Counted from the first letter of the stretch, positions 1 to 5,434 are shown. The stretch is DNA of 5,434 nt from PNKC01 sp039917655 (GCA_039917655.1 JBDSJC010000169.1:1-5434); one strand, 5' to 3'. The notes: generated by a model from the sequence alone, not told the origin. Numbers and translations are program-made.

Positions 1-75
1 TTCGAAGATCGCCTCGCCGCCATCGAAGCGGTCCTCGAACCGCGCACCAAGCTCCCGAAAGCAGGACGCCGATGA
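1..75 (+). CDS. C-terminal end of an unrecognised gene (5' end outside window)
   Basis: An open frame runs from the first base and stops at TGA 73-75, giving 24 residues that end in KLPKAGRR. The tail starts with an amphipathic helix-like stretch (FEDRLAAIEAVLEPRTK) and finishes in a short basic segment. Its codons nearly all end in C or G, like the next gene. The stop overlaps the next start codon as ATGA, the usual sign of translational coupling within an operon, so its product probably works with that gene's. Too little is visible to assign a family; a coiled coil or an accessory subunit are guesses only. Confidence 0.6.
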   Translation, partial: FEDRLAAIEAVLEPRTKLPKAGRR

Positions 76-677
76 GTACCAACCACCGCCGCCTCGACCG
101 CGTCATGCCTGCCGTCTCCTTTGACGAACGCATCGACGGCATCCTCGCCGCCTACCACGAGGACCGCCGCCCCGAACCCTCGCTCCTTGCCACGTTGCCC
201 CAGTCGGACGGCCGCCGCTGGAACGAGGTCGCCGATGTCCTTAACGCCCTCCATGGCTCGCTCGGCTGGTACATCGACTACGTCGAGGCCTGCGTCGTCC
301 AGCTCGAACTGCGCCTCACGATCGCTCGCCTGGCGCGCCAGCTCGCTGGCACGTTCGACGGCGAGAACCGGGAGCGCATGGCGAAGGCGGCGGACGCGCT
401 CGCCCTCCGCGTGGTCGCCGAACTCGTCGCCCGCTGGCACGAGGCGCGGCTGGCGGAGATCGTCGCCGAACACTTCGGCGAGCAGCTTGGGGGACGCGAA
501 CTGCTCCATCCTTCAAGGGTCGCGACGCTCATCGATTGCCTCTCCCGGATGCAGACGCTGCACGACGCGCTGGCCACCGACGCTACGGTGCGCTACGAGT
601 TCGAGTTGAGCGAGCCCTCCAATGCGGACTTCGACCACCTTCTCGATCTCCTCACGTCCAACAAGGTGATGGCGTGA
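72..677 (+). CDS. Hypothetical helical protein, 201 aa
   Basis: I do not recognise this protein. It is soluble-looking, with no signal peptide or membrane segment, and is predicted to be almost wholly helical. Residues about 60-140 are rich in Ala, Leu, Arg and Glu with a heptad-like spacing, and the C-terminal 30 residues are acidic. No catalytic motif or metal-binding cluster stands out. The start at 72 is supported by an AGGA (63-66) five bases upstream and by the ATGA overlap with the preceding gene. A second Met at residue 12 is a weaker alternative. Codon use is strongly C/G-ending: 26 of the first 30 codons by hand count, against 18 of 30 in the large regulator downstream. The two left-hand genes therefore look like one unit, separate from the regulator module. 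That it is a real gene is well supported; its function is open. Confidence 0.8.
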   Translation: MSTNHRRLDRVMPAVSFDERIDGILAAYHEDRRPEPSLLATLPQSDGRRWNEVADVLNALHGSLGWYIDYVEACVVQLELRLTIARLARQLAGTFDGENRERMAKAADALALRVVAELVARWHEARLAEIVAEHFGEQLGGRELLHPSRVATLIDCLSRMQTLHDALATDATVRYEFELSEPSNADFDHLLDLLTSNKVMA

Positions 678-761
678 GAGTGACACTACGGGGTCATAGC
701 GTTGCCTTGGGTACGCTCGTGAGCACCAAACGCGCGAGCCAACAGAGCACGAGAACAGCGG

Positions 762-1001
762 TCAGTCTGAGCATTCGTCGAGGCCGAGGATTTCTTCGGC
801 GACCTGGATATGGTTGGCGGCTTCGATCCGCGTAACGATCCAGCTGATCAGATTGTCTCCGACTCCGGCCGGTCCGTACGGACGACCAGCCTCCTCATCG
901 GCAGAGGACGCGCGATTCCAGAGGTCCACGCACTTCGCGACGAACTTCCTGAAGGGCATGTCAGGATCTTCGAGAACTTCGTTGAACGAGAGAGCCCGCA
1001 T
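762..1001 (-). CDS. Small hypothetical protein, 79 aa, minus strand
   Basis: This is an unrecognised small acidic protein with no signal peptide, membrane helix or known motif. Evidence that it is real is the codon use on this strand: all five Ile are ATC, all Leu are CTC or CTG, all Phe TTC and all Lys AAG. About 71% of codons end in G or C. The residue mix is balanced (for example MPFRKFVAKCVDLWN at residues 15-29). An in-frame stop lies five codons upstream, so ATG at 1001 is the natural start; only a weak GGTAGG-like ribosome site precedes it. It converges on the 201-aa gene with 84 bp between stops and diverges from the LuxR gene with 87 bp between starts. A codon-aligned plus-strand frame at 810-1079 competes with it, but uses poorer codons and has no ribosome site. 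If neither is real, 678-1088 is a 411-bp stretch with only regulatory signals. Confidence 0.5.
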   Translation of the reverse strand: MRALSFNEVLEDPDMPFRKFVAKCVDLWNRASSADEEAGRPYGPAGVGDNLISWIVTRIEAANHIQVAEEILGLDECSD

Positions 1002-1020
1002 CGCAAAACCAGCCTACCGG

Positions 1021-1052
1021 AAGCGCGATTGATCGCGAAGCTCCTGGTGTGG
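1021..1052. promoter_or_regulatory. Candidate operator, copy 1: palindrome plus TGGTGTGG
   Basis: CGCGAT-TG-ATCGCG (1024-1037) is a perfect 14-bp inverted repeat in the gap between the divergent 79-aa gene and the LuxR gene. It is preceded by AAG (1021-1023) and followed seven bases later by TGGTGTGG (1045-1052). The same pattern, AAG then CGCGA-N4-TCGCG then TGGTGTGG, recurs at 3785-3809. The palindrome centre lies about 58 bp upstream of the regulator's start codon and about 30 bp upstream of the minus-strand gene's start, where it could influence both. Which protein binds is inferred; autoregulation by the LuxR protein is the simplest idea. Confidence 0.45.
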
Positions 1053-1076
1053 GTATCAGAGGGCCCGGACCAACCG

Positions 1077-1082
1077 TAGACT
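1077..1082 (+). promoter_or_regulatory. Possible -10 element for a leaderless luxR-type transcript
   Basis: TAGACT matches the TANNNT form of a -10 box and ends six bases before the ATG at 1089. That spacing would start transcription at or next to the start codon. It fits with the lack of a recognisable Shine-Dalgarno sequence before this gene. No convincing -35 hexamer is seen at the expected distance, so the gene may depend on an activator. This is inference from a short motif. Confidence 0.25.
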
Positions 1083-1088
1083 CGACAC

Positions 1089-3779
1089 ATGGCACAACAT
1101 CTGCCCGAGTCCCGTGGCGGTACGCCATTGCTGCGCACGAAATTTCACGTGCCTCTGAATCGTCACGACCGAGTGGCGCGGGGTCGTCTCATCCAGCGCC
1201 TGAACGAAAATGCCCAAACCAGGCTCACGCTGATCTCCGCCCCACCCGGTTTCGGCAAGACGACTCTGTTGGCCGAATGGCTCGGCTCAGAGACGACATT
1301 TGCGGATGTCGCGTGGGTTTCGCTAGAAGGTTCGGACAATCACCTGACCACTTTCTGGAGTTACATCTTCGGCGCCCTCGGCAATGTCCGACCGGCAGTC
1401 GAACGAAGTGGCGTTATTCAGCTGCTCGATGCTCCCCAGCCCCCGCCGATCGAGACAATTCTAACGTTGGCGCTGAACGAAATCGCGTCCGAACCAGGCG
1501 CCGTCAGGCTCATCCTGGATGACTACCACGTTATCGATTCGGAACCGATTCAGAAGGGCATGACGTTTCTGCTCGACCACCTCCCGCCCCAGCTCCACCT
1601 GGTCCTTGCGAGCCGTGTGGACCCAGGTCTGGCGCTCGCGCGGCTCCGGGCACGCGGCGAGCTAACAGAGATCCGCGCCGCCGACCTCCGCTTCACGCTA
1701 GAGGAAGCGAACGACTTCTTGAACGGGCCGATGCATCTGGGATTGCTTAAAAGCGAAGTCGCTCGGCTTGAGGCTCGAACCGAAGGGTGGGCCAGTGCGC
1801 TCCAGCTCGCGGCGCTTTCGCTCCAAGGTCGCGACAACGCCTCCGAGTTCATCGACGCCTTCTCGGGGGACAACCGTTTCGTCGTGGACTACCTGGTCGA
1901 GGAGGTGCTCGATCGCCAGTCGCCGGAGGTTCGGCGGTTCTTGCTCCGCACCTCCATCCTCGCACGGTTGTCAGGCTCTCTCTGCGACGCAGTTACTGGA
2001 GGAGACGACGGTCGCTCGATGTTGGAGACCCTGGAGCGGAGGAATCTGTTCGTTACTCCGCTCGATGACCGCCGACGCTGGTTTCGCTACCACCAGCTGT
2101 TCTCGGAAGTGCTTCTGGCCCACCTTTTGGAAGAACACTCGGAGGACGTTCCGAAGCTGCACAAACGAGCGAGCGCCTGGTATTCGAGCAACGGCGAACC
2201 GGAACGAGCAGTTGGACATGCGCGCGCAGCCGGAGACCTCGCGCTGGCGGCAGGACTCATCGAATTGGAAGCCGAAGGCATCGTCCGCCGGCATCACCCC
2301 GATCGGCTCATCGAGTGGCTCGAGCCGATTCCCGACGCCCTTATCCAGTCGATGCCGGTGCTGAGCACCTACTACGGCCACGCCTTGCAAGGCGTGGGTG
2401 ACATGGAGGGTTCGGCTTTGCGACTGGCGGATGCAGAACGGTTCATGGTCGAAAATGCACCGCACGCGGTGGTGTTCGACCAGAAGAGCTTTGCGATGCT
2501 CCCAGCTCTCGTGGCCGTGGCTCGCGGTTACCTCGCCATGACGGCACGCGACCCGGAATTGACGGCTGAATTCGCGACCCGCGCCCTGGCCCTTCTCTCG
2601 GATGACCAAACCCACTGGCGCGGCACCGCGATCGCGTTGCTCGGCCTGGCGCACTGGATTCGAGGCGACCTCGAACCAGCCCAGGCCCTTCACAGTCAGG
2701 CTGTGTCGAACTTCGAAAATGCGAGGGATACCGGACTGGCGATCACTTCTGCCTACCACGATGCGGAGCTGCTCAAGGCGAGAGGGCACCTGAACGAGGC
2801 GGAACGTCGGCTTAGCTCGTCGCTGCGCTTCGTCGCCCAGCAGGGTGGCGAGATTCGTGGTGGCGCGAACCTGCACTTGGGGTTGAGCGAGTTGCGGTGC
2901 GAACGAAACGACCTCGACGGCGCCGTTCGCGAACTGGCGCTCGCCGAGCAGGCGGGAGTCTATCCGCCACGCACGCCGTTCAGGTTCCTGCTGGCCCAGG
3001 CTCGGCTGGTTCAGTGCCGAGGCGCTCTTGAGGAGACAGCGGCCTTGCTCATCGAAGCCGGGCAGCTTCACGTGCGAGGCGCGGTGCCGGACTACCGGCC
3101 AGTCGCTGCCTGGCTGGCGCGAGTTCGAGCGCTGCAAGGACGCTTCGACAAGGCACTTGACTGGGTGCGTGATCGAGGTCTCTCGACGGATGACGAGCTC
3201 AACTATGGGCAGGAGTACGAGCACATCAGCCTAGCCCGCATCCTGCTGGCTCGTAACGCCGAGGGAGACGCGCGAGACGCCCGGGGTCTCCTGGAACGGC
3301 TACTCGAAGCAGCGAGGGCCGGCAAGCGATTGGGGACGGCGCGGGAAATCTCGATGTTGTTGGCTTCCGTCTGCTGGGCGAGCGGGGACGAAGCTCTCGC
3401 GATTTCGGCGCTCGAACCAGCCCTGCTTGGAGCCCAGCCAGAGGGGTTCGTGCGGCTCTTCCTGGACGAAGGCCCGAAGATCTCGCCACTCCTCCGCATT
3501 GCGGCCGAGCGGGGCATCGCGCCGGACTTTTGCAGACAGCTCCTCGGGGCTCTCGTCGACAGTCCGGCTTCTGGGGTGGGCGGGCTCGACGCTCTCAGCG
3601 AACGGGAGGCAGAGGTCCTGCGGCTGCTGGCCACGGAACTGAGCGGACCGGCTATCGCAGGCCGCCTGGTCGTTTCGTTGCACACGCTCCGCAGTCATAC
3701 GAAGAACATTTACGGGAAGCTGGGAGTGAACTCTCGACGTGCGGCCGTGCGCAGGGCGACGGAACTCGGCCTGCTCTAA
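1089..3779 (+). CDS. LAL-type (MalT-like) ATP-dependent LuxR family transcriptional regulator, 896 aa
   Basis: Large cytoplasmic transcription factor of the MalT/LAL class. In this class a STAND-type NTPase binds ATP and an inducer, oligomerises and activates promoters. The N-terminus has the family opening LLRTKFHVPLNRHDRVARGRL (residues 14-34, here one substitution-rich but clear). Walker A is APPGFGKTT (51-59). AWVSLEGSDN lies at 75-84, and the Walker B-like LILDDYH is at 141-147. The ASRVDP and LRARGELTE segments follow, then VVDYLVEEVL near 263-272 and RWFRYHQLF near 330-338. Residues about 355-820 are helical TPR-like repeats, the usual ligand-sensing part. The LuxR helix-turn-helix fills 833-896 (LSEREAEVLRLL, TLRSHTKNIYGKLGV). 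About 900 residues is the normal length and no frameshift is seen. The start is fixed by the conserved N-terminus, though no clear ribosome site precedes it. The inducer is unknown; likely targets are its own gene and the genes that follow. Confidence 0.95.
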   Translation: MAQHLPESRGGTPLLRTKFHVPLNRHDRVARGRLIQRLNENAQTRLTLISAPPGFGKTTLLAEWLGSETTFADVAWVSLEGSDNHLTTFWSYIFGALGNVRPAVERSGVIQLLDAPQPPPIETILTLALNEIASEPGAVRLILDDYHVIDSEPIQKGMTFLLDHLPPQLHLVLASRVDPGLALARLRARGELTEIRAADLRFTLEEANDFLNGPMHLGLLKSEVARLEARTEGWASALQLAALSLQGRDNASEFIDAFSGDNRFVVDYLVEEVLDRQSPEVRRFLLRTSILARLSGSLCDAVTGGDDGRSMLETLERRNLFVTPLDDRRRWFRYHQLFSEVLLAHLLEEHSEDVPKLHKRASAWYSSNGEPERAVGHARAAGDLALAAGLIELEAEGIVRRHHPDRLIEWLEPIPDALIQSMPVLSTYYGHALQGVGDMEGSALRLADAERFMVENAPHAVVFDQKSFAMLPALVAVARGYLAMTARDPELTAEFATRALALLSDDQTHWRGTAIALLGLAHWIRGDLEPAQALHSQAVSNFENARDTGLAITSAYHDAELLKARGHLNEAERRLSSSLRFVAQQGGEIRGGANLHLGLSELRCERNDLDGAVRELALAEQAGVYPPRTPFRFLLAQARLVQCRGALEETAALLIEAGQLHVRGAVPDYRPVAAWLARVRALQGRFDKALDWVRDRGLSTDDELNYGQEYEHISLARILLARNAEGDARDARGLLERLLEAARAGKRLGTAREISMLLASVCWASGDEALAISALEPALLGAQPEGFVRLFLDEGPKISPLLRIAAERGIAPDFCRQLLGALVDSPASGVGGLDALSEREAEVLRLLATELSGPAIAGRLVVSLHTLRSHTKNIYGKLGVNSRRAAVRRATELGLL

Positions 3780-3784
3780 GCGAG

Positions 3785-3816
3785 AAGCGCGAACCGTCGC
3801 GTGGTGTGGTCGGGCC
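3785..3816. promoter_or_regulatory. Candidate operator, copy 2: palindrome plus TGGTGTGG plus GGGCC
   Basis: Starting six bases after the regulator's stop codon, AAG-CGCGA-ACCG-TCGCG (3785-3801) repeats the arms and the exact four-base spacing of the palindrome at 1021-1037 (13 of 17 bases identical). It is followed immediately by TGGTGTGG (3802-3809) and then GGGCC (3812-3816). The same three blocks occur in the same order before the regulator gene (GGGCC there at 1061-1065), with different spacers. This copy lies about 100 bp upstream of the 86-aa gene, a suitable place for an activator site controlling the downstream cluster. Confidence 0.45.
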
Positions 3817-3833
3817 TTGAAGATCCCCACACC
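3803..3833 (+). repeat. Inverted repeat GGTGTGG / CCACACC
   Basis: Seven perfectly complementary bases (3803-3809 and 3827-3833) are separated by 17 bases, which can pair weakly further inside. It starts 24 bp after the regulator's stop codon, where a terminator could be, but no T-run follows, so it is not a standard intrinsic terminator. The left arm is also part of the TGGTGTGG block shared with the region before the regulator. A two-half-site binding site is therefore as likely as an RNA hairpin. Confidence 0.35.
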
Positions 3834-3834
3834 G

Positions 3835-3852
3835 ATCACTACATCTGGTGAT
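3835..3852. repeat. Short inverted repeat ATCAC-N8-GTGAT
   Basis: Five-base arms at 3835-3839 and 3848-3852 with an eight-base spacer lie between the repeat above and a possible -10 box. The size and symmetry fit a dimeric helix-turn-helix binding site. Five-base arms are common by chance, and no second copy was found in the window. Confidence 0.2.
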
Positions 3853-3873
3853 TCCGGCTCCCCCTTCCGCATC

Positions 3874-3879
3874 TAAATT
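3874..3879 (+). promoter_or_regulatory. Possible -10 box for the small-protein/membrane gene cluster
   Basis: TAAATT sits in a short A/T-rich island (ATCTAAATTTG) in otherwise GC-rich DNA, 37 bp before the ATG at 3917, and matches four of six bases of TATAAT. The bases at the -35 distance (around 3851-3856, ATTCCG) are poor, as expected at an activator-dependent promoter. The inverted repeats at 3785-3852 lie just upstream. Confidence 0.25.
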
Positions 3880-3916
3880 TGCTCCAGCATGGCAGAGGCC
3901 AACGGGAGCAATTCGC

Positions 3917-4177
3917 ATGAATGACAAAGACAACGGCACACGGGAGCGCTCCGCCCCGGTAGACGCCCACTCTGGCCGCTATCAATTCCGGGTTGAGGGC
4001 CACCTAAGCCGTCGTTGGGAGTCCCTCTTCGAGGGCATGACGCTCACAGTCGAGAGCGCCGGGAGCACCCTCATCGAGGGTCCTGTCACGGACCAGGCCG
4101 CGTTGCACAGCATCCTCCGGCAGATCGGCGACCTCGGGCTGGAGCTGGTTTCGGTTGTACGTGGCCCGCCGACGTGA
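3917..4177 (+). CDS. Small conserved hypothetical protein, 86 aa
   Basis: Small soluble protein without signal peptide or membrane segment. After a charged, probably disordered N-terminus (1-20) comes a compact domain. It has GHL (28-30), W34, FEGMTL (38-43), a GSTLIEGPV strand-turn-strand stretch (49-57), then DQAALHSIL (59-67) and the closing DLGLELVSV (72-80). From memory of the family, proteins with this GHL...W...G.V.DQAALH..L..I.DLGL.L.SV pattern are widespread in GC-rich bacteria. They are often encoded beside LAL/LuxR regulators or small membrane proteins, and their function is unknown. The ATG at 3917 is chosen because GGGAG (3904-3908) lies eight bases upstream. The longer frame from 3848 would add 23 residues with no ribosome site and would overlap the promoter-like region. 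It is followed after 52 bp by the DUF4386 gene, most likely in one transcript. Confidence 0.85.
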   Translation: MNDKDNGTRERSAPVDAHSGRYQFRVEGHLSRRWESLFEGMTLTVESAGSTLIEGPVTDQAALHSILRQIGDLGLELVSVVRGPPT

Positions 4178-4215
4178 CAGGCCGGTCCGCTCAAGCCTCA
4201 CGCCCATCACAGACC

Positions 4216-4223
4216 AAGGAGAA
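4216..4223 (+). promoter_or_regulatory. Strong ribosome binding site fixing the DUF4386 start
   Basis: AAGGAGAA lies six bases before ATG 4230 and is the best Shine-Dalgarno match in the window. It decides the start: the same frame is open back to ATG 4155, but that start would overlap the 86-aa gene and add 25 Arg-rich residues unlike a membrane-protein N-terminus. Confidence 0.7.
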
Positions 4224-4229
4224 CTAGTC

Positions 4230-5021
4230 ATGGAAACTCGCGGATACAAGCAAGAACTCAACGAATCCCAATGGGACGAACAGACCAGGAGAGCGATGCT
4301 TGCCACCGGTGTCCTCTTCATTCTGACCTTCATCACATCCATTGTCGGCTTGCTGCTTTACGGCCCGGTGCTCGATGACTCCACCTACGTGCTTGGCACA
4401 AGCCACGACACCCGCATTGCTTTCGGTGCACTCTGCGAAGTTGGCCTCGTCATCACGAACATTGGGACGGCGATCGCGCTCTACCCCGTAATGAAGCGGT
4501 ACAGCGAGACCATCTCGCTCGCCTACGTCGCCAGTCGAATCTTCGAATCAACCATCATCGCCGTAGGCATGGTCGCGCTCCTGTCCGTGGTGACGCTGCG
4601 CCAAGACTTCGTTGGCGCGGACGCGACCCAAGCGGCGTCGCTCGTCACCGCCGCTGCCGCGCTGGTTGCTATCCATGACTGGACCTTCCTGTTCGGGCCT
4701 GCGTTCTGCGCCGGTTTCGGCAACGGCATCCTCGTTGGCTACCTCATGTACAAGTCCGGGATCATGCCACGTCGGTTAGCGATCCTCGGCCTGGTCGCCG
4801 GCCCGCTCGCCCTCGCGACCGCCGTGGCGGTGCTCTTCGGCGCGTACGAACAGACATCGTTGCCAAGCTTCATCGTCACAGTACCGGAAATCGCCTGGGA
4901 GTCGATCATCGGCATTTACTTGACAGTGAAGGCCCTCCGGCTCGGCCGCGGGGCAGGCGCGGTAGGGCTTCGCGCAGAAAGCGCGGGCGGCGGGCTCGCC
5001 GCAACTTCACCAAACGCTTGA
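4230..5021 (+). CDS. DUF4386 family integral membrane protein, 263 aa
   Basis: Polytopic inner-membrane protein of the DUF4386 family, whose molecular function is not established. A polar N-terminus (1-20) precedes about six hydrophobic segments near residues 23-44, 62-86, 97-121, 137-173 (long, may form two), 183-204 and 214-233. The family signature is the GPAFCAGFGNGILVGYLM stretch (156-173) followed by a KSG turn, PRRLA and the next helix ILGLVAGPLAL (185-195). EQTRRAML (17-24) just before the first membrane segment is also typical. The C-terminus (240-263) is a Gly/Ala-rich tail, probably disordered. Start choice rests on the AAGGAGAA ribosome site. It follows the 86-aa gene by 52 bp and precedes the DUF2938 gene by 105 bp, so it is likely part of the cluster controlled by the LAL regulator. 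Confidence 0.88.
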   Translation: METRGYKQELNESQWDEQTRRAMLATGVLFILTFITSIVGLLLYGPVLDDSTYVLGTSHDTRIAFGALCEVGLVITNIGTAIALYPVMKRYSETISLAYVASRIFESTIIAVGMVALLSVVTLRQDFVGADATQAASLVTAAAALVAIHDWTFLFGPAFCAGFGNGILVGYLMYKSGIMPRRLAILGLVAGPLALATAVAVLFGAYEQTSLPSFIVTVPEIAWESIIGIYLTVKALRLGRGAGAVGLRAESAGGGLAATSPNA

Positions 5022-5042
5022 ATCAGGCCGGAACCAGGAGAA

Positions 5043-5069
5043 GCCGCCGGGCGTCATCGTCGCGGCGGC
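5043..5069 (+). terminator. GC-rich hairpin between the DUF4386 and DUF2938 genes
   Basis: GCCGCC (5043-5048) pairs with GGCGGC (5064-5069). Inside, GCG (5051-5053) pairs with CGC (5061-5063) around a seven-base loop, with GG bulged, giving a 6+3 bp stem 22 bp after the DUF4386 stop. No T-run follows, so it may be a leaky or factor-dependent terminator, or an RNA-stabilising hairpin, rather than a classic intrinsic terminator. It could set the expression ratio between the two membrane genes. Confidence 0.3.
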
Positions 5070-5126
5070 CGCTCCGCGTGGCGACTATCAGCCACCCCAC
5101 CCGGGTTGCAGAGGAGCACCTTGAGC

Positions 5127-5434
5127 ATGAACACGTTAGAGCTAGTGGCGCGCGGCGCAGTCATGGGAATCGCGAGTTCCGCACTCATCGACGCGTGGGC
5201 ATTCGTCCTCCGGCGCGCATTCCACGTTTCCAGCCTGGACTATCGTTTACTCGGCCGTTGGATTCGCCACATACCCAGGGGCAAATTCTTTCACCAGCGA
5301 ATCGGGGCGGCGCCCGCGATGCGCGGAGAACGGCCGCTGGGCTTGCTGGCGCATTACACCATCGGAATTGGTTTCGCGCTGTTGCTGTTGCTCGTCGCCG
5401 GCGAGGACTGGGCCGAGTCGCCGACCCTGCTCCC
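5127..5434 (+). CDS. DUF2938 family membrane protein, N-terminal 102 residues (runs off window)
   Basis: The frame is open to the window end, giving 102 residues of a family usually about 160-170 long. It starts with a hydrophobic segment (about 5-27, including MGIASSALIDAWAF) and continues with the family features RRAF (29-32), SSLDYRLLGRW (35-45), HIPRGKFFH (48-56) and a GERPLGLLAHY motif (67-77). It then enters a second membrane segment, TIGIGFALLLLLVAG (78-92), and the DW...PTLL turn. These match the DUF2938 pattern as I remember it; the function of the family is unknown. GAGGAG (5111-5116) ten bases upstream supports the ATG at 5127. Two TTA codons (Leu4 and Leu41) are unusual for such GC-rich DNA. 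It shares the strand of the DUF4386 gene and may be co-transcribed past the intervening hairpin. Confidence 0.87.
   Translation, partial: MNTLELVARGAVMGIASSALIDAWAFVLRRAFHVSSLDYRLLGRWIRHIPRGKFFHQRIGAAPAMRGERPLGLLAHYTIGIGFALLLLLVAGEDWAESPTLL

Noticed and set aside
278..577. Minus-strand and alternative-frame open frames across the 201-aa gene
   Set aside because: Their translations are Arg/Ser/Ala-rich, as expected of shadow frames in GC-rich coding DNA, and none has a ribosome site.
716..753. Inverted repeat CTCGTG / CACGAG as a terminator between the convergent genes
   Set aside because: Only six base pairs around a 26-base loop, with no T-run on either side; not convincing.
810..1079. 89-aa plus-strand frame ending ten bases before the LuxR start
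   Set aside because: No ribosome site, mixed Leu and Ile codons including CTA and ATT, and it is codon-aligned with the better-biased minus-strand gene. It would also contain the palindrome. Kept only as an alternative.
1971..3224. 417-codon open frame on the minus strand inside the regulator gene
   Set aside because: It is codon-aligned antisense to the LAL gene. Stops there would need TTA, CTA or TCA codons in the sense strand, which this gene rarely uses, so a long antisense frame is expected. The translation resembles no family.
3848..3916. Longer N-terminus for the 86-aa protein from ATG 3848
   Set aside because: No ribosome site, low-complexity residues, and it would cover the A/T-rich promoter-like island; ATG 3917 has GGGAG at good spacing.
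4155..4229. Longer N-terminus for the DUF4386 protein from ATG 4155
   Set aside because: It overlaps the preceding gene and is Arg-rich without a ribosome site, while ATG 4230 has AAGGAGAA six bases upstream.
4972..4988. Hairpin CGCGC-agaaa-GCGCG near the end of the DUF4386 gene
   Set aside because: It lies inside the coding region in a GC-rich tail where such pairs arise easily; no sign of a function.

Overview
The window comes from a GC-rich bacterium. The gene types (a MalT-like LAL regulator, a DUF4386 membrane protein and a DUF2938 membrane protein) would fit Chloroflexota, Actinomycetota or some Proteobacteria. Nothing here, such as rRNA or a housekeeping gene, settles the phylum. I see no tRNA, rRNA, CRISPR array, transposase or insertion-sequence ends.

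Left part (1-677): the last 24 codons of an unrecognised gene overlap by ATGA the start of a 201-residue, mostly helical protein that I also cannot name. The two are translationally coupled and strongly C/G-ending in codon use. Middle-left (678-1088): a small gene on the minus strand (762-1001, 79 aa, unknown) probably sits here. It converges on the left pair and diverges from the large regulator. The 87 bp between it and the regulator hold a 14-bp palindrome and a possible leaderless promoter.

Centre (1089-3779): a complete 896-residue LAL-type LuxR regulator. It has a MalT-like STAND ATPase, a long helical repeat sensor region and a C-terminal LuxR helix-turn-helix. Right part (3917-5434): three genes on the same strand. 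They are an 86-residue soluble protein of a widespread but uncharacterised type, a DUF4386 membrane protein, and the first 102 residues of a DUF2938 membrane protein that runs off the window.

The most interesting signal is regulatory. The inverted repeat CGCGA-N4-TCGCG, preceded by the same AAG and followed by TGGTGTGG and then GGGCC, occurs twice. One copy is before the regulator and the other is directly after it, before the small gene and membrane genes. This suggests that the regulator, or another factor, controls both its own gene and the downstream membrane-protein cluster. The whole could be a self-contained sensor-effector module whose ligand and output are unknown.
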